DNA of 64,000 nt from Cherax quadricarinatus. Lineage: Eukaryota; Arthropoda; Malacostraca; Decapoda; Parastacidae. The position numbers were made by a program, and so were the translations under genes. This document shows, one piece after another, positions 24,903-38,468 of the stretch. The notes under the pieces are model-generated. The model saw only the letters and a program-made list of their open reading frames with translations. It had not been told where the DNA came from and searched no databases. The stretch is from assembly GCF_038502225.1 (NCBI RefSeq), contig NC_091300.1, forward strand, positions 48,460,537 through 48,524,536. Reading direction: 5' to 3'. Each line of letters begins with the position of its first letter. Position 1 is the first letter of the stretch.

Positions 24903-25045
24903 ATAGGATGGGGTCCACCTCCGGTGTAAATTGTGGGACCCCAAGCCTCAGAGAAGTGGATAAAAAGGCTTCAAGGAAGAATATTTGGATTTCTTCCTGA
25001 AGCCGTTTGAATATTCCACTTCCCCTACCACCCCACCTTTTCATT
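24657..25045. repeat. Two diverged copies of one repeat around a (TA)n array
   Basis: 24657-24828 and 24903-25045 share ACCTC, CCTCAGAGAAG, GTTTGAATATT and CTACCACCCC in the same order, with (TA)n at 24829-24902 between them. No ORF; type unknown. Confidence 0.55.
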
Positions 25046-25151
25046 TTTTTTACCAATAGGAATATTTTATTACATAATGTGGTACAGAAGATTTAAAAGA
25101 TACATAGTTGATATAAAGGTGGCATATACAGTACATGTTGTTATGTGTGCA

Positions 25152-25840
25152 TCACCGATTATAAGGCGAAAATCTCATCCAACTCCTCAGAGCTGGGGCG
25201 TGTGCCCAAAATACAGCAGCTGCACTGAGCCGCTGGAACAGAAAACTAGCTGCCCTGGGATTCCTAGTTACCCTGATGAGTCTTTTTCCCAGCTCCTTAA
25301 GGAATTTAGATGCATTCTTTCCCCATGAGCCAAGGGTCTCTGAGCCTATGGGAACAAACATATAAGGATGGGCAAGTTCTCCATATTTTCTAGACTTTTG
25401 GGACTCCTTGAAGCTGGCAGCTGCCCCTCCTTCCTCCCTGGTGTATTGGAGATAGGTATCAGCCAAGGTAGATGCACATGTATAGTCCCACACCACCTGC
25501 TCCCCGTCTGTCCAGGCTTGAAGGGTGATACCATCTGGATGCTTCTGACTGCCATCAGATCTGCATAGCTGGGATGGCTTCCTTACTGCTGGGCATCCGA
25601 CTGTTGTGAGGCTCTTCTTGATAATGTTATTAACCTCCTCATGTCTTGCAATATTTCCCTCGGATTTACGACACACAAGACCATGGTACCCGAATCGGTC
25701 TGCTGCTTCACTACCACAAATGCACCTGTGTTCGGCGAGAATAGGGGCGGCAAGTCGAAGGGCAACACCAATGCGGATGGAATGTGGGTCGAGGCGTGTG
25801 CCAGCTGGAGTTGGGAACAACCTGACACACTTTGAAGCAT
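25152..25840 (-). pseudogene. Restriction-like endonuclease domain of RLE-LINE
   Basis: The 222-codon frame carries a Cys/His cluster (CICGSE, then HGLVC, about residues 33-50), an ARHEEVNNII helix, and a PDG followed after about 13 residues by WD (residues about 95-112). This arrangement fits the PD-(D/E)xK nuclease core of RLE elements. The domain would cut the target strand for priming. It is in a different frame from the RT part; the shift lies near 25835. Confidence 0.7.
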
Positions 25841-26600
25841 TGTTGAGGCTATATTTTCCCCTATTGGACCATCCCAGTACGATTGTTTGTAGTTGTTGGG
25901 GGGAGCAGGTCTGGTTTCATAGCTCGTTAGATTAACACAGATCATGGCTCCGTCAGTGAACTTTTGGTCCTGGACTCCATTCTCGTCCCTAAGATGTTCA
26001 GGGATAATCGCTGCTACAAGCCCTCTGGATGCAATACATGAGGACAGAAAAGCAGTTAGCGCAATCTGTGATGACTTGCGGACACCAATGCCTCCTAGTC
26101 TGACTGGAAGTGTAGCTTGGTTCCACTGCCCGTCTTCTAGAGTAAGGTTAAGTACTTTCATAAAAATCTGCCTCAGGATACTGTCGTATTCGTGCAGTAT
26201 AGGGTTATCATATGAAGGTGCATATCTTAGGAAATATGTCAACCTGGGCAGATTCAAGCACTTTGTGAGAAGGTACAAGGCATCGTGGGTGTCCAGATTG
26301 CCTATTCGTTGTTCCATTCTCTTTAACTCTTCCAAATTCTTCCTGTGAATTGTGTCAATGGCATTGCTTCCAAGAGGTGCTCCTAGCAAGGTACTATTTG
26401 TGGGGGCAATGACTGCTGCTCCTGGTAGTTTTGATCTCACTGCATTTATCACTTGTTGACTGACTGAGACGATTTCACATTTGGATGGATTCTTGATGAG
26501 ACCCATTTCCTGTCCCTGTGTCATTACCTGTGTAAGATCATCTAGGAGGGACTCCTTTGTACCTGCTATTGTGCAATCATCTAGGAACCAGATGTTTAGC
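25583..26600 (-). pseudogene. RLE-LINE reverse transcriptase, palm end and thumb
   Basis: The 313-codon frame (25583-26524) holds LIKNPSKCEIVS, PRLTYFLRY and VRLGGIGVRKSS. Just upstream (about 26583-26594) the catalytic box reads FLDDC, where copy A has FLDDG. A frameshift lies between the box and the long frame. The thumb motif VRLGGIG is typical of the R2-like group. Confidence 0.75.
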
Positions 26601-26607
26601 TCACTGG

Positions 26608-27087
26608 TCAGTCTGTGATTTCCCTAACTGCTATACAGAAGAGAAAGGATGCAAGAGGATCTCCTTCTTTGACACCCTCCGATGATGTGATTTCATGCTC
26701 TCCAAACAGAAACATTAATTCCTTGCTATACCCAGTTGAAACAAAAGGGAAGAGACCAGGGAAATGTTCTTGTGCTGCTGCTAATACCACGTCTCTTTTC
26801 AGGAGATTAAATGCATTCTTGAAATCTAATTTTACCACTGCATTGTCCTCAGGCAGGTTGTTGATATACGCCCTTGTTGCATGAACCGCTGCTTCACTTC
26901 CTTGAGAGACCCCAAAGCCAAGCTGGTCTGGTTGAAGCATCATGGCTGCCTGTGTACGAATACTTCCGACAGCAGCTTTGGATATGAGGCGGCGTAACGT
27001 GTTGCCTACCTGCAATTGGCCTAATTCCTCCATCCTTCTTTTTAAGTGCACAAAGTGTTGCACCAAAAAATAGAGTTCTAATTTCAT
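26608..27087 (-). pseudogene. RLE-LINE reverse transcriptase, fingers and palm
   Basis: 159 codons with TLRRLISKA, QLGFGVSQGSEAA (about residues 53-65), KLDFKNAFN (first catalytic Asp, about 82-90) and EGVKEGDPL (about 136-144). This is the conserved RT core. It is offset by frameshifts from the frames on both sides. Confidence 0.75.
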
Positions 27088-28026
27088 CAGGAATCAGACC
27101 AGCCAAGGAATTGTTGACGACCCTTGTGATCTCTGAAAGCAGTGTCTCTGCAGTTTCCCCAATAACTGGATTAACCATTTCCTTTAAATGTTGTGGCCTT
27201 ATTCCAGTGTAACTCCCAGCGGAGCCAGACGGGAACGACATTATTGCTTTGTAAATGTCTGAGATTCCCATGATCAATGGTTCCACAGTGGGGACAGAGG
27301 TATTGGAACTGTTGGTGCCACTGGTTTCCCTGGAAGGTTGCTTTCCTCTAAGTGCTTCATCAGTGTCAGCATTCATGGGGACAACTGCATCTTCACTGGT
27401 AATAATTCTGATTGCACCCACTGTGTTGCCCTCTTCAATTTTCTTGCTCACCTGGACTCTGACTTTTTCAATGTCAGTGGAATGAGTGGGGGTTCTGCCT
27501 CTCCCTTTTTTGTGTTGGTGGGGAAGGCGAATAAGGTTATCAGCTCTAGGTAAATCTTTTACGGATTTAATTATCATTGAGGTTAGCCTCTTTCCCCTTC
27601 TTTCCGGCGCAGCTAAGCAGACATTGCCAAAAAGTAGCAAGTTGTGCCATGCCTTGATGGTTGGTGGAGCATTTAGGATAGTGGACCCATCGTTTATTTT
27701 TTTCAGGAGGTCTGTAAGTTCCCAGCTGCGTGTGGACGGGCTGTTTTGGGAATATGTGTGAGTGTCCTGGTACCTGTTGCTTTAATTGCTTCCAAGATAT
27801 TATCTGATGAGATGAGATCTGTTGGAGTAGGTTCAGATGCCTGAAGTGGCTCTGCATCATCACTTTCCACAGGAGGACATCCTGAACCAGGGCAACTACC
27901 GTGTTTGCGGAGGAAACCATTAGAGTTGAAACAACGAAGCTGTAAGCACGACCGACACTTGCCTCTCCTAGTATTGCCAGCCGTGCCATTTCCCTGGCTG
28001 CTTGCTTCCTCCTGGTTGGCATCCAT
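26894..28026 (-). pseudogene. RLE-LINE N-terminal region
   Basis: Starts at ATG 28026. The zinc finger C-x2-C-x14-H-x2-C spans residues 24-45. The frame runs to 27703, shifts, and continues in the 248-codon frame (27640-26894). That frame includes FPSGSAGSYTGIRPQHL (RT start motif) and LCALKKKDGGIRPIA. A second frameshift breaks it inside the RT. The zinc finger probably binds target DNA or element RNA. Confidence 0.7.
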
Positions 28027-28598
28027 TTGCTAGACTAGACAATAGAAGTGGAGTATGACATGCTGGGTGGGAATGGTGCGTGGAAGGTAGTGAACTTGAC
28101 CGTGGTGGCCTGGCGGAGTTTGAGGGGCTGGTGAGGGGCTGGGAAGGGAAGGGGAAAACTGCTCCTGGGAAATGAGTGGGGGAGGCGCTGGTATTTAGGT
28201 GGGGGAGGCGCAGGTTGTTGATTGGGGTCATCCCCGGGGAGTACAATACACATGGATTTGCACACTATATATTATTCACACTGTCTTACAATACACACAA
28301 CATTATTTGTTTCCCATGTACACTATGAACAATGTGGGCTTGGGCACTGCTGAACAAATGTGTTCACTCACCATCTAGATACACACCGCGCCTCTCCCAC
28401 CCACTCCGTGGCGTGGGAAAGGATGCACTGACTGGTCACACCCTCCTTAACATTAATCCCACATTGTTTTTCCATAACATATGTCTCTAAATAGTCCATG
28501 CATCGACACATAATCATTTCTAAGTTAACTGGAAGCATGGTGCATGGTGCTGGAGATAGATGTTTTTATAAGAGCTTTTCGAGGTGTGTATGTACGAT

Positions 28599-30566
28599 CA
28601 TACCAATGCCCATGCCGGGGACTACGTAGATGGGAGTTTCCCAAATTCCTTCTATCTTGCACCAACTGAGTCCACGGAAGTCACCGAGATTATAAAGTCA
28701 CTTAAAAATAACTAAGGGAATCTGTCTCGTGTCCCATCATTACTGAACAAGCGAGCGGCCCATGTCCTTTCGCATGCTATTTCATTACTTTTTAACAAGT
28801 CACTAGAAACTAGCACCTTCCCGAAACTACTCAAAATGGCAAGGGTTACACCAATACATAAAGGTGGTGACCCTACAGACTTAAACAACTATAGGCCAAT
28901 ATCAAACTTACCATTGCTATCCAAAATCTTTGAGAAACTCGTGCACAGGAGACTATATTCATTTATAACGGCACAAAACATACTCAGCCCCTGCCAATTT
29001 GGATTCAGGAAAAATAAAAGCACTAATGAAGCTATCATAAAATTGATAGATCTGCTTTACACAGCATTGGAAAATAAGGAATATCCACTAGGAATTTTTA
29101 TTGACCTAAGAAAAGCTTTTGACACAGTAAACCACGGCATCCTACTCCACACACTTGACCATTACGGTATAAGCGGCCATGTGCTTGCTTACTTCAAATC
29201 TTACCTTACTAATAGGTATCAGTATGTCACCATTAAAGACACAGCATCAACAACACGGCCACTTGATACTGGAGTTCCGCAGGGAAGTGTCCTTGGTCCC
29301 CTGGTCTTCCTCATATACATCAATGATCTTCCAAACGTATCCCAACACCTGAAACCCATTCTCTTTGCTGACGACACGACTTATGTCATCTCTCACCCTA
29401 ATCTTGCCACCCTCAACACCATTGTTAACGAGGAGCTGATCAAAATATCGACTTGGATGACAGCCAATAAACTTACGCTTAACAATGACAAAACCTATTA
29501 TATTATGTTTTTTAGCAGAGCAGGAGATGCACAAATTAACATTAAGATCGACAACACTCTAATTACCAGACATAATGAGGGCAAATTCCTAGGCCTATAC
29601 CTTGTCAACAACCTGAATTTCAGCACCCATATCCAACAAAAAAACAAAAAACGTATCCAAAACGGTTGGGATCCTCTCCAAGATACGATACTACGTGCCG
29701 CAAAATGCCCTTCTCACACTATACCACTCACTTATTTATCCATACCTCACCTATGCTATTTGTGCTTGGGGATCAACTGCAGCAACACACCTAAAGCCAA
29801 TAATAACCCAACAAAAAGCTGCAGTAAGAATAATCATTAAATCCCATCCCTGGCAACACCCCCCCCCACTCTTCATAGATCTAATCTTACTCCCTGTTCA
29901 GTACATCCACACTTACTACTGTGCAATCTACATCTACAGGACCTTAAACTCCAATATCAACCTTGACCTAAAACGCTTTCTTGATAGTTGTGACAGAACC
30001 CACAGGCATAACACCAGACACAAACATCTCTACGACATTCCCCGTATCCAACTAAACCTTTACAAAAATTCAATGTATGTCAAAGGCCCTAAAATCTGGA
30101 ACACCTTACCTGAGAACTCTAGAACTGCAGACACATTCATCACCTTCAAAACTACCATTAGAAAACATCTTATCTCCCTGATACACCCTGTCAACTAACT
30201 ACACGAATACCACCTGGTGGTTCACACTTACACTCACTCACCCATTTGACCATAAACAGAAATATTAATCTCAATCTTAAAATAATGAATCCTGTGATAC
30301 TCCAATACTGAAACTATGTACTGTGCCAAAACAAAAGCATTCACATTGCTAAACTCACAAACTAGTATTTAGTCACTTAGCCATAATACCAACTTACCTC
30401 ATAATTTGTAATACGTTAAATTTAAGAATTAAACTAAGTCTTGCTAGGTGTTCTAGTGGTACACTCTGTAATCATTATTTTACTACATGTAAACCGCACA
30501 ATAACCAAATTCTGTAAACTCAGCATTGTAATCCTTATAGAGAATAAACTTTGAATTGAATTGAAT
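28599..30566 (+). mobile_element. LINE family A (CR1/Daphne-like), 5'-truncated copy 1
   Basis: Inserted in the 5' UTR of RLE copy B. It begins in the linker between endonuclease and RT and ends with a (GAATT)n-type tail (30547-30566). A longer copy lies on the minus strand at 34085-39720. Confidence 0.85.
28836..30198 (+). pseudogene. LINE A ORF2 reverse transcriptase, copy 1
   Basis: Two frames overlap at 29695-29840. The first (334 codons) contains RVTPIHKGG, NYRPISNLPLLSK, IDLRKAFDTV, GVPQGSVLGPL and LFADDTTYV with the catalytic Asp pair. The true frame shifts at an A-rich run near 29636-29655. The second frame (29695-30198, 167 codons) carries the C-terminal region with LTYAICAWGS and PKIWNTLPEN. 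An upstream stop at about 28714 separates the linker. If joined this would be the usual RT plus C-terminal region of a CR1-group LINE. Confidence 0.85.
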
Positions 30567-30848
30567 AATCTTGGCCGGTACTCATACATAGTGTAGGCCT
30601 TATTCTCCCCCACCCCCACTAGCCGTCTTCCCCACTACCACCACTCACCAACATTCACAAACTGCAAAACACTTCCACAATTTACATTGAAACGGTGCAC
30701 TGAAATGTCTTCTCGCTGCACTGGAATCTACCCAAAGTATTCACAATAAGTCCTGTTCAGTCTTAACGTGGTCAGCGTCCTTGATCCGGAGTTATAATTG
30801 AAAATCCCGCAGCTAGCCTGCGACACGTCTTGCCATGCCAGTGCATGG

Positions 30849-32765
<1,917 letters not shown>

Positions 32766-32795
32766 ATAAGATCACAGTAAACAGGTGATTTTAGA

Positions 32796-33308
<513 letters not shown>

Positions 33309-33390
<82 letters not shown>
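33309..33390. repeat. (AT)n microsatellite
   Basis: Follows the SINE S3 end. Confidence 0.97.
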
Positions 33391-33393
<3 letters not shown>

Positions 33394-33401
33394 GTAACCA
33401 C

Positions 33402-33625
33402 AAACAAGTGGTATTTAATCAATAACCACAGTGCTACTAGCTGGGGGGGATCAAACCCGTGTTGTTTTAGCCCGCCTCATAGTGAGCAATAATTCACGAT
33501 GCTCAAACCCACAGGACCATACAGTCCTAGAATTTTCACTCACCATGAGACGGGCTAAAACAACACAGGTTCGACCCCCCGGCCATGTCACAGTGTTGTT
33601 ATTGATTAAATACCACTCGTTCGTT
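33402..33625. repeat. Inverted pair of SINE family S2 segments
   Basis: 33402-33484 and 33539-33625 are imperfect reverse complements, each including GGGCTAAAACAACAC and a B-box-like GGTTCGACCCC or its complement. The pair can form a hairpin with a spacer of about 55 nt. Confidence 0.65.
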
Positions 33626-33739
33626 GTTACTGATTGTGGAGGCTTTTACACCAAACAGGGAGTGGAATGAAATTAGCTCTGAGGCATCCTCACCATCGTA
33701 TGTCCTCGTATCATGGTACAACACCTAGCTCTGCTGGAT

Positions 33740-33837
33740 GCATGATCTTTGTAGGATTTTATGGTCCAGTGGGTTAGTGTCATGAATTTTCGCTCACCAT
33801 GAGGTGGGCTAAAACAACACGGGTTCGATCCTCCAGC
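33740..33837 (+). mobile_element. tRNA-derived SINE, family S2
   Basis: A box TGGTCCAGTGG (33761-33771) and B box GGTTCGATCC (33823-33832) bound a tRNA-sized head. The same head is at 51965-52040. Fused to a hammerhead-like repeat at 33838. Confidence 0.65.
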
Positions 33838-34084
33838 TAGTTACTGAAGAAACGTTTTTGCCAGACACTGGCTTCTTCAGTTCATACAAAGGAGAATGGT
33901 GAAGAACATGATGAGTTTGAGGTAATCAGTCCCTCAGCCTTGAATCAATGTAATCAGTCCATCAATCTTGAAACAATACAGCATATGTGCAAAGAAATGG
34001 CTTATATGCTGTAGACAGGTGAGGTGAAGCAGTCGTAGGAGGTATCACACTTGACAAATCCAAATGTAGACGTTGGTCTTCTCC
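33838..34084 (-). mobile_element. Hammerhead-like repeat, part interrupted by LINE A
   Basis: Homologous to 40445-40690. It breaks at about 34084 where LINE A begins and resumes at about 39720, so 33838-34084 plus 39720-39895 form one tandem unit of about 360 bp between two ribozyme-like cores. AAGGTT occurs at both junctions and may be the target duplication. Confidence 0.65.
33846..33882 (-). ncRNA. Hammerhead-like core with compensatory stem II change
   Basis: Minus strand: CUGAAGA, A, stem II GCCAG-UGU-CUGGC, AAAA, CGUUUC. Compared with GCCAC-UGU-GUGGC in other copies, the loop-closing pair has changed from C-G to G-C on both sides. Core positions are mutated (GAA to AAA). Confidence 0.4.
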
Positions 34085-34489
34085 CAAAGGTTCAAATTCA
34101 AAGTTTATTCTCTATAACGATTACAATGCTGAGTTTACAGAATTTGGTTATTGTGTGGTTTACATGTAGAAAAATAATGATTACAGAGTGTACCACTAGA
34201 ACACCTAGCATGGCTAGGCATTTCGGGCAGGCTTAGTTTAATTCTAAATTTTAAAATATTACAAATTATGAGGTAAGTTGGTATTATGGCTAAGTGACTA
34301 AATACTAGTTTGTGAGTTTAGCAATGTGAATGCTTTTGTTTTGGCACAGTACATAGTTTCAGTATGGGAGTAACACAGGATTCATTATTTTAAGACTGAG
34401 ATTAATATTTCTGTTTATGGTCAAATGGGTGGGTGAGTGTGTGAACCACCAGGAGGTATTCGTGTAATTAGTTGACGGGGTGTATCAGG

Positions 34490-36105
34490 GAGATAAGATG
34501 GTGTCTAATGGTAGTTTTGAAGGTGATGAATGTGTCTGCAGTTCTAGAGTTCTCTGGTAGGGTGTTCCAGGTTTTAGGACCTTTGACATACATTAAATTT
34601 TTGTAAAGGTTTAGTCGGACACGGGGAATGTCGTAGAGATGTTTGTGTCTGGTGTTATGCCTGTGGGTTCTGTCACAACTATCAAGAAAGCGTTTTAGGT
34701 CAAGGTTGATATTGGAGTTTAAGGTCCTGTAGATGTAGATTGCACAGTAGTAAGTGTGGATGTACTGAACAGGGAGTAAGTTTAGATCTATGAAGAGTGG
34801 GGGGTGTGTTGCCAGGGATGGGATTTAATGATTATTCTTACTGCAGCTTTTTGTTGGGTTATTATTGGCTTTAGGTGTGTTGCTGCAGTTGATCCCCAAG
34901 CACAAACAGAATAGGTGAGGTATGGATAAATAAGTGAGTGGTATAGTGTGAGAAGGGCATTTTGTGGCACGTAGTATCGTATCTTGGAGAGGATCCCAAC
35001 TGTTTTGGATACTTTTTTTGGTTATGTGTTGGATATGGGCGCTGAAATTCAGGTTGTTGTCAAGGTATAGGCCAAGGAATTTGCCCTCATTATGTCTGGT
35101 AATTAGAGTGTTGTCGATCTTAATGTTAATTTGTGCACCTCCTGCTCTGCTACCAAACATAATATAGTAGGTTTTGCCAGTGTTAAGCGTAAGTTTATTG
35201 GCTGTCATCCAAGTCGATATTTTGATCAGCTCCTCGTTAACAATGGTGTTTAGGGTGGCAAGATTTGGGTGAGAGATGACATAAGTCGTGTCGTCAGCAA
35301 AGAGAATGGGTTTTAGGTGTTGGGATACGTTTGGAAGATCATTGATGTATATGAGGAAGAGCAGGGGACCAAGGACACTTCCCTGCGGAACTCCAGTATA
35401 AAGTGGCCGTGTTGTTGATGCTGTGTCTTTAATGGTGACATACTGATACCTATTAGTAAGGTAAGATTTGAAATAAGCAAGCGCATGGCCGCTTATACCG
35501 TAATGGTCAAGTGTGTGGGGTAGGATGTCATGGTCTACTGTGTCAAAAGCTTTTCTTAGGTCAATAAAAATTCCTAGTGGATATTCCTTATTTTCCAATG
35601 CTGTGTAAAGCAGATCTAGAATTTTTATGATTGCATCATCAGTGCTTTTATTTTTCCTGAATCCAAATTGGCAGGGGTCGAGTATGTTTTGTGCCGTTAT
35701 AAATGAATATATTCTCCTATGCACGAGTTTCTCAAAGATTTTGGATAGCAAGGGTAAGTTTGATATTGGCCTATAGTTGTTTAAGTCTGTAGGGCCACCA
35801 CCTTTATGTATTGGTGTAACCCTTGCTGTCTTGAGTAGTTTCGGGAAGGTGCTAGTTTCTAGTGACTTGTTAAAAAGTAATGAAATAGCATGCAAAAGGA
35901 CATGGGCCGCTCGCTTGTACAGTAATGGTGGGACATGAGACAGATTCCCTGAGTTATTTTGAAATGACTTTATAATCTCGGTGACTTCCGTGGGCTCAGT
36001 TGGTGCAAGATAGAAGGAATTTGGGAAATTCCCATCTAGGTAGTCCCCGGCATGGGCATTGGTATGTTGGATTTTATTGGCGAGATTAGATCCTATGGTT
36101 GACAA
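34490..36105 (-). pseudogene. LINE A ORF2 reverse transcriptase and C-terminus, copy 2
   Basis: The 426-codon frame (36105-34825) includes FYLAPTEPTEVTEIIKS (linker), RVTPIHKGG, NYRPISNLPLLSK, IDLRKAFDTVDHD (first Asp), GVPQGSVLGPLLF and LFADDTTY (catalytic pair). The frame shifts at a run of seven A (complement of 35013-35019), the same place where copy 1 shifts. The C-terminal region continues in another frame to about 34490. All RT active-site residues remain, so loss of function is due to the frameshifts. Confidence 0.85.
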
Positions 36106-36410
36106 GAAGTCGTTTATCTTGTTAGCTGTGTCAGTGGGATGTAGTGGTGTTTCATTAGGTTCAGTTAGGGCAATATTCTTGTTTTTTTTTCAGTTTGTGG
36201 GTCCCTATAATCTGAGAGTGTTTTCCAGGTCTTTTTTTATATCTCCTCTAGTGTCTGTGAATCTACTGGTGTAGTATAGTTGTTTGGCTTTCTTTATTAC
36301 TTTGGTGAGAACTGATGAATAGTGTTTAAGAATATCTTTGTGTTTTAAGCCCTGTCTATATTGCTTTTCTTATTGGTGTTTCTTATCAATGGATTTCAGA
36401 ATGGTGCTGG

Positions 36411-37417
36411 TTAGCCATGGGCAACCAAGCTGTTTGTGATCTGTTTCGTTTTTATAGGACAATGTTTGTTGTATAGTCTAAGTAATTTGTTAAGAGAAAT
36501 GTCTGTCCAGTCATCAATACAATTGGCCTTGGAGAATTCTGTAGACCAGTCAGTAGTCTCTAGGTCAACTGTGAACTTCCTTATTGAGGCCTCGTCATGG
36601 AGTCTAAATGAGACTTTGTTGTATTCAAGTGGTGGTTTACTAATGTTTGTCAGGAGGAAGGTAGGGTAGAGGTCTGTAGTGCTATCTGTGATTATCCCTG
36701 ATTTAAGGGGGGCTAGTATATTGGTCCATATGTGGTCTATTATGGTTGCACTTGTCTCAGTGAGCCTGGTTGGTTTAGTTATTGTTATGAGAAGTGTGTT
36801 GTTCATATTGTTGATGAAATCAGTTACAGGCTGATCATCTAGTATGCCAAGGTTGATGTTGAAGTCTCCAGCTAAGAGAAGGTGGTGCTTATTCATTTGT
36901 CTGTTTGTTATTAGTGACTTTAATTTCTCACTGAAATTTGGGATGTTTGTGTGAGGTATCCGGTAAATGGCACCGATTGTTATAGGTGTCTTAAGGTTTT
37001 TTACAGTAAAATTAGCAAAAATGTATTCCCCATATTCATCACTAAAGCAATGGTGCTAATACAAGATAACTGGTTAGAGTAATAGACTGCAATACCACCC
37101 CCAACTTGGTTTGGTCTGCAGTTGTGAATTGCTGTGTATCCTGGTAGAGGGTAGATATCTATTGTGTCCTGCTTAAGCCAGGTTTCAGTAAGAATAATGC
37201 AGGAGAAGGGTGTCTTTAGTGATTCAAGGAGTGCCAGGAGGTCATCATAGTGTTTGCTTAAGGACCTGATGTTGTAGTTAAGAACTGATAGACTTTTAGC
37301 ATTGTTTAGGATAGTGCTGGCTTGTGATGCTGTGTAATAAAGGCAGTTACTTTCCAATAGGTTTTGATTGGGTCTCAGATTATGGAGATTTAGATCAGGG
37401 TCAACGTGATCAATCAT
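36411..37417 (-). pseudogene. LINE A ORF2 APE-type endonuclease
   Basis: Two frames, 37417-37001 (138 codons) and 36896-36411 (161 codons). The first has LNYNIRSLSKHYD and ILTETWLKQD (catalytic Glu), then GGGIAVYYS. The second has LAGDFNINLG and TIIDHIWTN. A frameshift of one or two bases at about 37000 separates them. The domain order is that of apurinic-type endonucleases, which nick target DNA. Confidence 0.85.
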
Positions 37418-37578
37418 CTTCTAGGTTTAAATTATGGTTATTTATATCCTGAGTTGTGTGTTGAGTTCTAGTACTGATATCTGTAGTGGTGGGAAGTTTG
37501 GACAAGTATATAGCTAGAGTATTTTGGTCATATAGAGTATAGTCACTAGTAATGAAGTTGATGTTGTCTATGTGTTGT

Positions 37579-37940
37579 GCTGGAATGAACTAAAGTACAA
37601 CTAGGTATAAACTAGTAATATAAAAATACAAATTAAAAATAGAACAAGACTCTCACTTGTAATTGCACTAAGGTCTAATATAATGACTTTTGTGGAGTAT
37701 ATGTTTTGAGCTAGAATGAGCTATAGTACAACTAGGTTTAATCTAATAATATGAAAATACAAATTAAAAATAGCACCAGTCTCTCACTAGTAATTGCACT
37801 ATGGTCTAATATAGTGAATTTGGTATTGACTATGTATTGAGCTAGAATGAGCTATAGTACAACTGAGTTTAATCTAATAATATAAAAAAGGCACAAGACT
37901 CTCAATTGTAATTGCACTAAGGTTTTACATAACTTGTTTA
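37579..37940. repeat. Three tandem units of about 131 bp in LINE A spacer
   Basis: Units start at 37579, 37710 and 37841 with GCTRGAATGARC. The third is shortened. They lie in the AT-rich non-coding spacer between ORF1 and ORF2, which spans about 37420-38460. Confidence 0.8.
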
Positions 37941-38468
37941 CAAGAATTAGAGTATAACTAGATTTAAATTGACAGGATAAAATACACAAGTTAAGATAGC
38001 AAAAGAATAATACAAAAAAATGATAAAAATAAAAATGGCAATGACTTGGTTATAATATGCTAGTAAGATGGTAGACAGGATAATATAAAAGTTGTAGCTG
38101 AAAATACTAGTTTAAAAAATATAGAATAAAAATGGTCAATAAAAGAAGTTTACAATAAGTTTGGTCAATATAGTTTAAAGCAAAATTGGGCAATAATAGA
38201 GATTTTAGAATAAAATTGGGCAATTGAGTATTTCTTAAAGTGAGGTAGAATTATTGAGGACAAGTTATGGTTAGTTTATAATAAGATAGAACAGTGATGT
38301 AAGTTGTAAAAAAGGAGATAGATTCTGTAGATATTAAACACAATTAAGACTATGAGGTAGAATGGTCGTTGAATACAACAATGACAATCAAAAGTAGTTG
38401 GGGTATTAGAATTTTAGGGGGCACAAATTTATGACAATATAACACTAATGGTGGGTATTATCTGCACT

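Larger units (their letters stand above)
25046..30848 (-). mobile_element. RLE-type non-LTR retrotransposon, copy B, near full length, interrupted
   Basis: The minus strand runs from the 5' end at about 30848 through the 5' UTR (30848-30567 and 28598-28027), the ORF (28026-25152) and a short 3' UTR to about 25046. The 5' UTR is split by a plus-strand LINE at 28599-30566; joining the flanks restores the uninterrupted UTR of copy A at 2700-2740. The protein has an N-terminal zinc finger, a central RT and a C-terminal RLE, as in R2/NeSL/Hero-type elements. These usually have strict target sites; none can be identified here. Confidence 0.8.
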
